From JBGPYB01 sp041493035 (GTDB taxonomy: Bacteria; Acidobacteriota; Vicinamibacteria; Fen-336), in contig JBGPYB010000071.1 of the NCBI GenBank assembly GCA_041493035.1, forward strand, positions 1 through 23,793: a stretch of 23,793 nucleotides of DNA, in the 5' to 3' direction. The notes under the pieces are model-generated. The model had not been told where the DNA came from, did no database searches, and worked only from the letters and a program-made list of their open reading frames with translations. The position numbers and the translations under genes are program-made. Positions 1 to 6,997 of this stretch are shown in pieces; positions within the stretch are counted from its first letter, which is position 1; every line of letters starts with the position of its first letter.

Positions 1-666
1 GAGGTCGAAGAGAGCCTCCTCCACCTCTTGCGGTGAGTGGAGGTCCTCGGCTCCCAGGGGATGCTCGATGCCCGCCTCGCGGAAGACTCGCCGACTCCCT
101 GACTTCGTGCCGAGGTCCGACAGCGCTGGATCGAGGCCATTCATCGGAATGCCGAGGAGGACGGACAGCCGTCGCTCCAAGGGAGTGGAGTTGAAAACCG
201 TGAGATAGGCGCGGGCGCGGTCCGAGACCGCCGCGCGGATCCTCTGGATGAGACGCGGCCTCTCGAGAATCTTCTGCGTGAGCGGCCGCGGCGAATGGTC
301 GTAGGCGGCCAGCAGGGTCAGCCGGGCCCTTGCGTGGCTGGCGGGGATTCCCACGAGGAGCTGGAGGTAGTACTCCACGACGAGAGGGTGGATGGGCACG
401 GACGTGACGTAGACGAGCCGCGCCTGCGGGTTACGAAGGCGGATCATCAGGAACAGCAGACGTTCCTCGTAGTACGCGGCGCCCGGAAGCTTCTGGAGCT
501 CGCCCTGGTCGAGGGTCAGGGACGGCACCACCACAGAGGTGTAAGCCGCCTCGTCGCCCGGGAAGACGGCCGACCACAACTCCCGCAGCCTGGGCTTCAA
601 GCGCTCGAAGGCCTGGATCTCATCCTCGAGGGTCAGGTCGCACGCGAACGGCGGCTTTGGTATCAC
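1..666 (-). CDS. ATP-grasp peptide ligase, PGM1/IQCH-like, N-terminal part (cut by left edge)
   Basis: The reverse strand is open from base 666 to the window edge and encodes 222 residues. An in-frame stop at 678-676 lies just upstream, and the GTG at 666 is the only convincing start after it; no strong ribosome site is visible. The readable protein contains VVVPSLTLDQ near residue 40, then YYEERLLFLMIRLRNP, VYVTSVPIHP, and later GIPMNGLDP followed by LGTKSGSRRVFREAGI. This order resembles the pre-ATP-grasp half of PGM1-related peptide ligases and IQCH-like ATP-grasp proteins, in which the conserved GTKSGSR/FREAG stretch precedes the nucleotide-binding part. The catalytic ATP-grasp half would lie left of the window. 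In Streptomyces, PGM1 joins an amidino amino acid to a peptide when pheganomycin is made. The substrate here cannot be told. It is divergent from the universal stress gene. The family call rests on recognition, not on a search. Confidence 0.66.
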   Translation of the reverse strand, partial: MIPKPPFACDLTLEDEIQAFERLKPRLRELWSAVFPGDEAAYTSVVVPSLTLDQGELQKLPGAAYYEERLLFLMIRLRNPQARLVYVTSVPIHPLVVEYYLQLLVGIPASHARARLTLLAAYDHSPRPLTQKILERPRLIQRIRAAVSDRARAYLTVFNSTPLERRLSVLLGIPMNGLDPALSDLGTKSGSRRVFREAGIEHPLGAEDLHSPQEVEEALFDL

Positions 667-930
667 CGGCCCGGCTCAAGCCTTTTGGAGAGTAGCAGAA
701 AGCGCGCCAGGCCGGGCACAGCGCACTCAGGGCGGCTGCGCGCAAGCCTTGCGGCCAAAGGGGGTGGAGCTCGCGAGCCTTGCGCAGCCGTGGACTCGCG
801 GCTTCGACAGACGGGAGAGAGGGCGCGATTCCTTAAAGGCGGCGAGCCTTCGGCGCGGCGTGTGCGAACGGTGACCTCAGGGTCAGATCACGGCATTGGG
901 CTTGCAACGGTTACCGGCAGGAGGTGGCCG
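667..930. other. divergent intergenic region, 264 bases
   Basis: This stretch separates the leftward ATP-grasp gene from the rightward universal stress gene, so promoters for both should lie here. The frame of the stress protein stays open through it, but that upstream translation is arginine-rich with no recognisable fold and is treated as non-coding. I see no convincing -35/-10 pair, terminator hairpin or RNA gene. Confidence 0.5.
919..924 (+). promoter_or_regulatory. ribosome binding site fixing the start of the universal stress gene
   Basis: AGGAGG sits six bases before the ATG at 931. It decides this start over the many in-frame candidates further upstream, because the protein homology also begins exactly here. 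Confidence 0.75.
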
Positions 931-1932
931 ATGGCTCCGACCCGAGTCAGGATCGAGCGAATCCTCTGCCCCACGGACTTCTCGGAATTCTCCCTCCGAG
1001 CCCTCAAGCGCGCGGTGAACCTCGCGAGCTGGTTCGAGGCACGGGTCACCGCGCTTCACGTCATGCCTCGCACGCCATGGGCACTGCCTGGTGATGCCTA
1101 CGGAACCTACGTCACGATGGCGGCGGACCTGAGTCGCGCACGGCAAGAGGAGGAAGCGAAGGAGCTGGCTCGATTCATCGAGCCCTTTCTTGGCGAGGGA
1201 GCGCCGATCGAAACGACGCTCGTCGAGGGCGATCCCTGGCGGGAGATCCAGGCCGCGGCCGAGGCCCTGCCCGCAGATCTCGTGGTCATGGGCACCCACG
1301 GACGGAGCGGCTTCGAGCATCTACTCCTGGGCTCGGTCACCGAGAAGGTGCTGCGAAGGGCACCCTGCCCGGTGTTCACCGTGGGCAACGCGGAGGCGGC
1401 CCCCTCCGCCGGCCCTCTTTTCCGTCGGATCCTCTGCGCCGCCGACCTGACGAAGGCCTCGGGAGCCACCCTCGACATGGCGCTGTCCCTGGCAGAAGAG
1501 AATCTGGCCGAAGTGACTCTTCTGCACGTGGTGGAGGGCTTCCTCGGTGAGACCGGCCCCGACCTCTATCGCCCCGTTCCCGACATCGTGCCAATGCGGC
1601 GCTCGTTCGTCGAGCAAGCAAGGGAGCGGCTGCATGATGCCGGAACGGCGGCCCACGGTTTCTGCGATGTGAGCGAGCGAGTGGAGACGGGCACGGCCTG
1701 GCGAGAGATCCTCCGGGTCGCGAAAGAAACGTCCGCCGACCTCATCGTCATGGGCGCGCACGGCCATGGCGCTCTCGGCCGACTGTTCCTCGGCTCCACC
1801 ACCAACCAGGTCGTCCGGCATGCACCTTGCCCGGTCCTGATCGTTCGGGAGATGCAGGCCCGGGGCGAATCACATACGCAGCCAACGGCCGCAGCAACCC
1901 AGGCAGGCCGCTCCGAGCCTGGCTCGCGCTAG
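931..1932 (+). CDS. universal stress protein, tandem UspA domains
   Basis: The product has 333 residues and is a head-to-tail pair of UspA domains. The first starts at residue 7 (RIERILCPTDFSEFS) and the second near residue 165 (FRRILCAADL). Both keep the ATP-binding loop G-x-x-G-(9x)-G-S: G121, G124, G134, S135 in the first and G275, G278, G288, S289 in the second. It should therefore belong to the ATP-binding branch, like the mycobacterial tandem Usp proteins, acting in the cytoplasm during stress or slow growth. About 30 polar residues trail the second domain. The start is fixed by AGGAGG at 919-924. Its stop overlaps the stop of the convergent FAD oxidoreductase by four bases, leaving no room for a terminator between them. 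The family is certain; the precise stress is not readable. Confidence 0.93.
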   Translation: MAPTRVRIERILCPTDFSEFSLRALKRAVNLASWFEARVTALHVMPRTPWALPGDAYGTYVTMAADLSRARQEEEAKELARFIEPFLGEGAPIETTLVEGDPWREIQAAAEALPADLVVMGTHGRSGFEHLLLGSVTEKVLRRAPCPVFTVGNAEAAPSAGPLFRRILCAADLTKASGATLDMALSLAEENLAEVTLLHVVEGFLGETGPDLYRPVPDIVPMRRSFVEQARERLHDAGTAAHGFCDVSERVETGTAWREILRVAKETSADLIVMGAHGHGALGRLFLGSTTNQVVRHAPCPVLIVREMQARGESHTQPTAAATQAGRSEPGSR

Positions 1933-3332
1933 CCGCTGACGCGGTAGTACGCCATCGCTCCGTGGATGCCCAGCCAGCGGAAGGGTTCGTTGGGGAGATA
2001 GGGCAGGGACCGGTTCACGAACGGCAGTCCCTTCCAGGGGTCGTCATCGCCGTCCTCGAGGTCGGCGATGATGCGGCCAAACAGCGAGCTTAGATTCACT
2101 CCGTGTCCGCAGTAGCCGATGCCGTAGTAGATGTTCGCGCGGCTGCGGGTTCGGCCAACCGATGCGGAGAAGTCCAACGTGACGTCCACCACGCCGCTCC
2201 AGGTCTTCTCGAAACGCACGCCGGCCAACGCAGGGAAGATCCGCGCCAGCTCCTGCCGCAGGCCGCGATCGTGGGTTCGCTGGTCGCCGCGATCGCGCAC
2301 GCCGTTGTTGAAGCTGTAATCGGCGCGGCCGCCGCCGATGTGGATGCGGTTGTCGGGCGTGATGCCGAGGTAGTGGACCAGGGTCCTGCTGTCCGAAAAA
2401 GGCAGCCGGCTCCGCCAGCCGATCGTTTTCAACAGCGCCCCTTCCAGCGGCGGCGTGATCGCAAGGTAGTTGTGGATGGGGACCACGGCATTGCGCAGAT
2501 AGCCGAGCTTCGAGGCATAGGCGTTCGTGGCCAGCACCAGGGACGCGGCCCGCACCGTGCGCCCTGCGGCCGTGCGCAGGCGGTGGACAGCGCCCTCTTC
2601 GATGCCGACGACCGGCGTGGCTTCGTAGATCATCGCTCCGGTGGCCTCGGCAGCGGTCTTCCATAGCTTCACGAGCTTCATGGGATGTAGTTGGCCACCG
2701 TTGGGATCGAACAGAGCGCCCTGGTAGAGAACGGTGCCCAGGGCCTCCGCGGTTCGTCCCCTGTCCCAAAGCTCGACCGGGATCCCCACCGCTCCGGCTC
2801 GCTCGACGTAAGTCCTGGCGGCCGCCACGTCGGCCGCGGTGCTGAGCACTTGGAGTGATCCGTTCGTTTCGAGGTCGCAATCCACGCCGCTTGCGAGGCT
2901 GAGCGCTCGCAGCGCCCGGATGTTGTCCGTGGTGAGGTCGTAGATCCTCTTGTCCAGCGCCCAATCGGAGCCCGACTGCATGTAGCGGTCTGCAGTCAGC
3001 GTGAGGAGCATCGCTCCGTTGCGCCCCGAGGCTCCGTTGCCACAGCCGCTGGCCTCCAACACCACCACCTTCCTCGTCGGCGCCCTCTTCCGAATGTAGT
3101 AGGCGGCAGAGAGGCCGGTGTACCCGCCGCCAACAATGGCGACATCGGCCTCGATGTCTTCCGCCAGCGGCGGATTGTGCTGCGGCTGGCTCGCGGCCCA
3201 GTGGCTGCGGTTCAGATCGAAGGCCCTTTCTTCGGTCCAGATCCGGGGCGAGAGGGAGTTGAGGGCGGCGCCCCCCAGGAGGCCTCCGCCACCCGCAGCG
3301 ACGATCGTTCTTATGAAGCGACGGCGGCTCAT
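1929..3332 (-). CDS. Tat-exported FAD-dependent oxidoreductase (DAO family, PuuB-like)
   Basis: The 467-residue product opens with a twin-arginine signal (SRRRFIRTI, residues 2-10, then a glycine/alanine-rich hydrophobic stretch), so it is probably folded with FAD and then exported. The Rossmann dinucleotide loop VGGGYTGLS lies at 67-75, the ribose-binding acidic residue near E93, and the GASGRNGA stretch of DAO enzymes at about 100-107. The C-terminal part has YCGHGVNLSSLFGR and LPYLPNEPFRW, typical of gamma-glutamylputrescine oxidase-like enzymes. Members oxidise amine or amino-acid substrates with oxygen or a quinone; the substrate here is unknown. The ATG is preceded by GAGGAAGG at 3334-3341. 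It follows the Gfo/Idh/MocA gene by 53 bases in the same direction, probably as one operon of two Tat-exported oxidoreductases. Confidence 0.85.
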   Translation of the reverse strand: MSRRRFIRTIVAAGGGGLLGGAALNSLSPRIWTEERAFDLNRSHWAASQPQHNPPLAEDIEADVAIVGGGYTGLSAAYYIRKRAPTRKVVVLEASGCGNGASGRNGAMLLTLTADRYMQSGSDWALDKRIYDLTTDNIRALRALSLASGVDCDLETNGSLQVLSTAADVAAARTYVERAGAVGIPVELWDRGRTAEALGTVLYQGALFDPNGGQLHPMKLVKLWKTAAEATGAMIYEATPVVGIEEGAVHRLRTAAGRTVRAASLVLATNAYASKLGYLRNAVVPIHNYLAITPPLEGALLKTIGWRSRLPFSDSRTLVHYLGITPDNRIHIGGGRADYSFNNGVRDRGDQRTHDRGLRQELARIFPALAGVRFEKTWSGVVDVTLDFSASVGRTRSRANIYYGIGYCGHGVNLSSLFGRIIADLEDGDDDPWKGLPFVNRSLPYLPNEPFRWLGIHGAMAYYRVSG

Positions 3333-3340
3333 GCCTTCCT

Positions 3341-3350
3341 CACAATTGTG
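3341..3350. promoter_or_regulatory. perfect 10-base palindrome upstream of the FAD oxidoreductase
   Basis: CACAATTGTG is a perfect inverted repeat directly abutting the ribosome site of the leftward FAD oxidoreductase, inside the 53-base gap after the Gfo/Idh/MocA gene. It could be a small operator or chance; the AT-rich core stands out in GC-rich surroundings. No regulator gene is next to it. Confidence 0.25.
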
Positions 3351-3385
3351 TCGCCGTGCGGTCGGATTGTGCCTCGGGATGCCGG

Positions 3386-4525
3386 TTACGTCTTTACGGT
3401 CCTGCCCGTCCGCGCCGCCTCGTAGATCGCCATCATGATCTTCAGGTCACGCAGCCCCTCTTCGCCGGGCGTGAGTGGGTCCTTGTTCTCCTGGACGCAC
3501 TCGGACATGTGGTCCATCTGGAGGGCGAAGTGGTCACGCACCGGAAGGTCCCGCTCCTCCGTCACGTTCCCCTTGCGCACCCGCATGCGCTGGCCCGAGT
3601 AGCCCGTGGCCGGCTCCAGCTCGAACCAGCCCTTGGTCGCCACCACTCGATAGTGGTTCTGCCCCGCATAGCCGTAGCTCGACGTGCAGTTCGCCAGCAC
3701 GCCGCTCGGGAACCGAAGCTGGAAGTTGATCGTCTCCTCGACCTCCTTGAAGCGCTCGTCCCCCGGGGTCGAATACATCATGGCGCCCACCTCGACGGGC
3801 TCCTCACCGGAGACATAGCGCGCCGCCTGGAGGCTGTAGATGCCGATGTCCATCAGCGAGCCTCCACCGGCGAGCTTCCTGTTGAGCCGCCATTGGGTCG
3901 GATCGCCGATGTTGAAGCCGTGGTCCGCGAGGATCACCTTCATCGGTCCCAGCTCCTGATCACGAGCCATCTTGATCATCGCCTGGTTGTAGGGCTCGTA
4001 GCGGCAGCGATAGGCCACCATGAGCTTGCGGCTCGCCTTCCGGGCGGCGGCGATCATGGCCTCGCACTCTGCGGGGGTGTTGGCCATGGGCTTTTCCGTG
4101 AGCACGTGCTTGCCCGCCTGATGTCCGCGGACGGTGTGCTCGGCGTGCATTCCGTTGGGCAGGACGATGTAGATCACGTCGACGTCGGGATTGTCCCGGA
4201 TGGAATCGTAGTTCTCGTAGTTGTAGATGCTCTTCGCGTCGACACCGTAGCGGAGCGCCAGCCGCTCGGCCTTGTCCCGATGGCCGCTGACGAGGGCGAC
4301 CACCCTGGATTTCTCGCACTTGGCGAAGGCGGGGAGGATCTGGTTGATCGACAGGCTCCCGAGGCCGACGATGGCCCAGCCCAACTTCTTTGCCGGCGGC
4401 TGGGCAACCGTGTCGGCCGACGCCTTGGCCAGGAACGCTCCCGTGAGATTGGCGACGGCCAGGCCCTGGCCGGCCTTCGTCAGGAACCCGCGGCGCGTGA
4501 TCTCGTTCTCTTTCGAATCGGACAT
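3386..4525 (-). CDS. Tat-exported Gfo/Idh/MocA oxidoreductase (glucose-fructose oxidoreductase-like)
   Basis: The product has 379 residues. A twin-arginine signal (TRRGFLT, residues 10-16) precedes a hydrophobic stretch ending near ASA. The NAD(P)-binding fold starts with WAIVGLGSLS (about 50-59). The family's TEKPMAN motif puts the catalytic lysine near K145, and GGGSLMDIGIY supplies Asp226 and Tyr230 with the spacing seen in periplasmic glucose-fructose oxidoreductase. Such enzymes keep their cofactor tightly bound and oxidise or interconvert sugars in the periplasm. An in-frame ATG lies ten codons upstream, but AAGGAG at 4532-4537 stands six bases before the ATG at 4525, which is therefore chosen. 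The gene heads a probable operon with the FAD oxidoreductase and is divergent from the AlkZ-like gene. A DUF1080 gene at 16937-17872 could be a functional partner in 3-keto-sugar metabolism. Confidence 0.88.
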   Translation of the reverse strand: MSDSKENEITRRGFLTKAGQGLAVANLTGAFLAKASADTVAQPPAKKLGWAIVGLGSLSINQILPAFAKCEKSRVVALVSGHRDKAERLALRYGVDAKSIYNYENYDSIRDNPDVDVIYIVLPNGMHAEHTVRGHQAGKHVLTEKPMANTPAECEAMIAAARKASRKLMVAYRCRYEPYNQAMIKMARDQELGPMKVILADHGFNIGDPTQWRLNRKLAGGGSLMDIGIYSLQAARYVSGEEPVEVGAMMYSTPGDERFKEVEETINFQLRFPSGVLANCTSSYGYAGQNHYRVVATKGWFELEPATGYSGQRMRVRKGNVTEERDLPVRDHFALQMDHMSECVQENKDPLTPGEEGLRDLKIMMAIYEAARTGRTVKT

Positions 4526-4531
4526 GGGCAG

Positions 4532-4537
4532 CTCCTT
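4532..4537 (-). promoter_or_regulatory. ribosome binding site fixing the Gfo/Idh/MocA start
   Basis: On the reverse strand AAGGAG lies six bases before the ATG at 4525. The alternative in-frame ATG at 4555 would place this site inside the coding region, so the shorter protein with the Tat motif near its N-terminus is preferred. Confidence 0.7.
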
Positions 4538-4629
4538 TTTTCGAGAGTATGCCATCGCTCTAGCCTCTCCGCGCCCCCGGGGTCAGGGTGGGCGCAGGTT
4601 TCAGGGCTGCGGTATGCTCGCGCGAAACC

Positions 4630-5736
4630 ATGTCGGCCGAGACGCTCACACTGCGTCAGCAGAACCGCGCGACGCTCGCACGCCAGATGCTCCTGGCCCG
4701 CGAGCCGATAGCACCCCTCCGCGCCATCGAACGGCTCGTGGCTCTCCAGGCACAATGGCCCCGCCCCCCGTTCCTGGGGCTCCTGTGCCGGCTGAAGGAC
4801 TTCGAGTGCCAAGACCTGCGAGCCCTCCTCGATCGTCGAAGGGTGGTGCGGGCGACGTTCCTGCGCGCGACGCTCCACCTCGTCAGCGCCAGGGACTTCG
4901 TCGCCCTGCGCCCCGCGATCCAGCCGGCGCTGGACAACGCGATGCGCTCGATCCTGAAGCAGCGCGGCGCGAGTCTCGACTTGGACCGCCTGGTGGCCCA
5001 TGCTCGCGAGCTGCTGGCCGACGGACCCCTCACTTTCGAAGATATGCGGGACCGCCTTCTGCGCTCCCACCCCAAGGAAGATGAAAGGGCCATGGGGTAC
5101 GCGATTCGGATGTTGCTCCCTCTGGTTCAAGTGCCCGTCGTCGACGAAGCGGCATGGGGCTTCCCCGCTCAGGCGCGCTTCGCTCTGGCCGAGGAGTGGC
5201 TCGGACTGTCGATTTCCAGAGAGCCCGCGCCGCCGGATGCGCTCGTCCTCCGCTACCTCGCTGCGTATGGCCCAGCCAGCGTAGCCGACATGCAAGCCTG
5301 GTCCGGCGTGGCAGGGCTGCGCGAGACCGTCGACAGGCTTCGCCCGCGCCTGCGGGTCTTCCGCGACGAACAGGGACGAGAGCTGCTCGATCTTCCCGGC
5401 GCACCCCGTCCCGATGGCAACGTCCCGGCGCCCGTGCGTCTCGTCCCCGAGCACGACAACCTGATCGTCGCGCGGGCCGATGAGCGTCTCGTTGCGCGCC
5501 GCCATCGCCCCCGGGTCTTCCTCTCCGCCCTGCGCGTCGCCGCAACGGTGCTGGTCGACGGCTTCGTGGGAGGGATCTGGAGGCTGGAACGGACCAAGGG
5601 AGCTGCCGTCATCAAGATCGAGCCCTTCGCGCCGCTCAGTGCGCGGACGCGCAAGGCAGTAACCGACGAGGCCAACAGGGTAGCCTGCTTCGCCGAGCCC
5701 GACGCTCGGACCTTCGACGTTCGCGTGGGCGGGTGA
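4630..5736 (+). CDS. AlkZ-like winged-helix DNA glycosylase (HTH_42 family)
   Basis: The product has 368 residues, the usual length of the HTH_42 / AlkZ family. These proteins are stacked winged-helix DNA glycosylases that remove alkylated bases and unhook interstrand crosslinks; Streptomyces AlkZ gives self-resistance to azinomycin B. The N-terminal LVALQAQWP places the catalytic QxQ motif (AlkZ-type, not the QxD of E. coli YcaQ) at Q40 and Q42. The C-terminal half has LVPEHDNLIVARAD and TVLVDGFVGGIWRLER, both typical of the family. The ATG at 4630 matches the family's N-terminus; an in-frame GTG at 4588 would only add residues with no homology. The stop overlaps the start of the DUF2252 gene by four bases (GTGA), so the two are probably translationally coupled. 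The alternative is an uncharacterised DNA-binding paralogue, but the QxQ motif favours glycosylase activity. Confidence 0.82.
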   Translation: MSAETLTLRQQNRATLARQMLLAREPIAPLRAIERLVALQAQWPRPPFLGLLCRLKDFECQDLRALLDRRRVVRATFLRATLHLVSARDFVALRPAIQPALDNAMRSILKQRGASLDLDRLVAHARELLADGPLTFEDMRDRLLRSHPKEDERAMGYAIRMLLPLVQVPVVDEAAWGFPAQARFALAEEWLGLSISREPAPPDALVLRYLAAYGPASVADMQAWSGVAGLRETVDRLRPRLRVFRDEQGRELLDLPGAPRPDGNVPAPVRLVPEHDNLIVARADERLVARRHRPRVFLSALRVAATVLVDGFVGGIWRLERTKGAAVIKIEPFAPLSARTRKAVTDEANRVACFAEPDARTFDVRVGG

Positions 5737-6962
5737 GACCGCGCGGCGAGCGTTCGGCGCGCCGGTGCGGATCTTTCGGCCTCGCCATCGCTCTCTGCGC
5801 CGCCCTGGGGTCGCCCACCGCCGCGGGGTCGTCGCGACACCTGGCCGAGGCGCTGGCGGTGACGACAAGCCCGCAGGACCTGGCCGCCAGTCCCCAGCTC
5901 CTCGCGCGCCTCCGAGGCTCGGCTCACGGCTATTTCCGCTTCGTGAACGTGCCCTTTTCGCAAAGCGTCTGCGAGAGGTTCCAGGACACGGTACAGGATC
6001 TGCCGGCCGTCAATCTCCACGGCGATGCCCATGTGGAGCAATACGCCGTGACGAGCCTCGGCCGGGGGCTGACGGACTTCGACGACTCGTCCACCGGCCC
6101 TTTCGTCATCGACCTCATGCGCTTCGGGGTTTCGCTGCGGCTTGCCGCCCGCGCCCACGGCTGGGAACGACAAGAGGACGCCGCCCTCGACGCCTTCTTC
6201 CGAGGCTACCGCGCCGCCCTCGACGATCCGGCCTTCGTGGCGCCGGAACCCGCCCTCGTCGCCCGTCTTCACGCCACGTTCACCGGCGATCATGCCCTTC
6301 ACCTTCGCGAAGCCGAACGGCTCATGGAGTCCCACACGGACACGTCGAGCCTTCTTCGCCTGGCGGCGGCGGAATACGTGAGCGGCCTGCTAGCGGCTCA
6401 CCCCGAGCTTCCTCGCGACTTTTTCGAGATCAAGAAGTCCGGCGTCCTCCATATAGGGATCGGCAGCGCCCTCGATCGCAAGTTCCTCGCGCGGATCGAG
6501 GGCCCGACGCAGGCTGACGACGATGACGTCCTCCTCGAAGCCAAGGAAGTGAAGGACATCTCGATGATCGGCTGCGTGAACGCGCCGCCCGGCGCGGGCC
6601 GTGTCCTCGCGGGCCACTCGCGGATTGCGAACCAGCCCTTCCGGTTCGCGGGATTTCTGCGCGCCGAGGGAGTAACCCTCTGGGTGCACGCCTGGCCCGA
6701 CGACTATGTGGAGGTGACGATCGGAACGTTCGAATCGCCACGTGAGCTCGTCGAGTTGGCATTGGACGGGGGCGCGCAGTTGGGGCGTGGTGCCCCCCGC
6801 GCCCTGCCCGGGGGCATCGACGGATCTCTTCAAAAGGAGATCCGCGCGTCCCTCGACCGGCACGAGGGCCAAATTCGCAAGGAGATCAGGGCCTTCACGA
6901 CGGCCACGGTCGACGCATGGCAGCGCTTTCGGCGACGATCGGCGGATCTCGTACGGCGATAG
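5733..6962 (+). CDS. DUF2252 family protein with signal peptide
   Basis: The product has 409 residues. Basic residues followed by a hydrophobic stretch (about 14-31, FGLAIALCAALGSPTAAG) look like a secretion signal. The DUF2252 core shows RGSAHGYFRFV (about 61-71), NLHGDAHVEQY (94-104), LTDFDDSSTGPF (113-124) and DLMRFGVSLRLAAR (127-140). The HGD and DFDD elements are reminiscent of aminoglycoside-phosphotransferase and kinase-like folds, so an ATP-dependent transfer role has been suspected for the family, but no function is established. The GTG start lies in the GTGA overlap with the AlkZ-like stop, and no better start is visible downstream. A secreted DUF2252 protein is puzzling if it uses ATP; the hydrophobic segment could instead be a membrane anchor. 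The TolC-type gene follows after 35 bases, probably in the same operon. Confidence 0.84.
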   Translation: MRPRGERSARRCGSFGLAIALCAALGSPTAAGSSRHLAEALAVTTSPQDLAASPQLLARLRGSAHGYFRFVNVPFSQSVCERFQDTVQDLPAVNLHGDAHVEQYAVTSLGRGLTDFDDSSTGPFVIDLMRFGVSLRLAARAHGWERQEDAALDAFFRGYRAALDDPAFVAPEPALVARLHATFTGDHALHLREAERLMESHTDTSSLLRLAAAEYVSGLLAAHPELPRDFFEIKKSGVLHIGIGSALDRKFLARIEGPTQADDDDVLLEAKEVKDISMIGCVNAPPGAGRVLAGHSRIANQPFRFAGFLRAEGVTLWVHAWPDDYVEVTIGTFESPRELVELALDGGAQLGRGAPRALPGGIDGSLQKEIRASLDRHEGQIRKEIRAFTTATVDAWQRFRRRSADLVRR

Positions 6963-6983
6963 ATCTCGCGGCCTCGGAGGGCC

Positions 6984-6990
6984 GAAGGAG
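6984..6990 (+). promoter_or_regulatory. ribosome binding site fixing the TolC-type start
   Basis: GAAGGAG lies seven bases before the ATG at 6998. That ATG starts directly at a signal peptide, whereas the in-frame ATG at 6917 would overlap the DUF2252 gene and bury the signal. Confidence 0.72.
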
Positions 6991-6997
6991 ACAGAAG

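Noticed and set aside
295..930. N-terminal extension of the universal stress protein frame
   Set aside because: Arginine-rich translation without a fold, lies opposite the ATP-grasp coding frame up to 666, and a good ribosome site fixes the start at 931.
4613..4618. TATGCT as a -10 box before the AlkZ-like gene
   Set aside because: No matching -35 element at a usable distance, and it would leave only a few bases of leader; too weak to list.
4480..5868. Long reverse-strand open frame opposite the AlkZ-like gene
   Set aside because: No recognisable domain, no membrane or signal pattern; a GC-rich antisense shadow.
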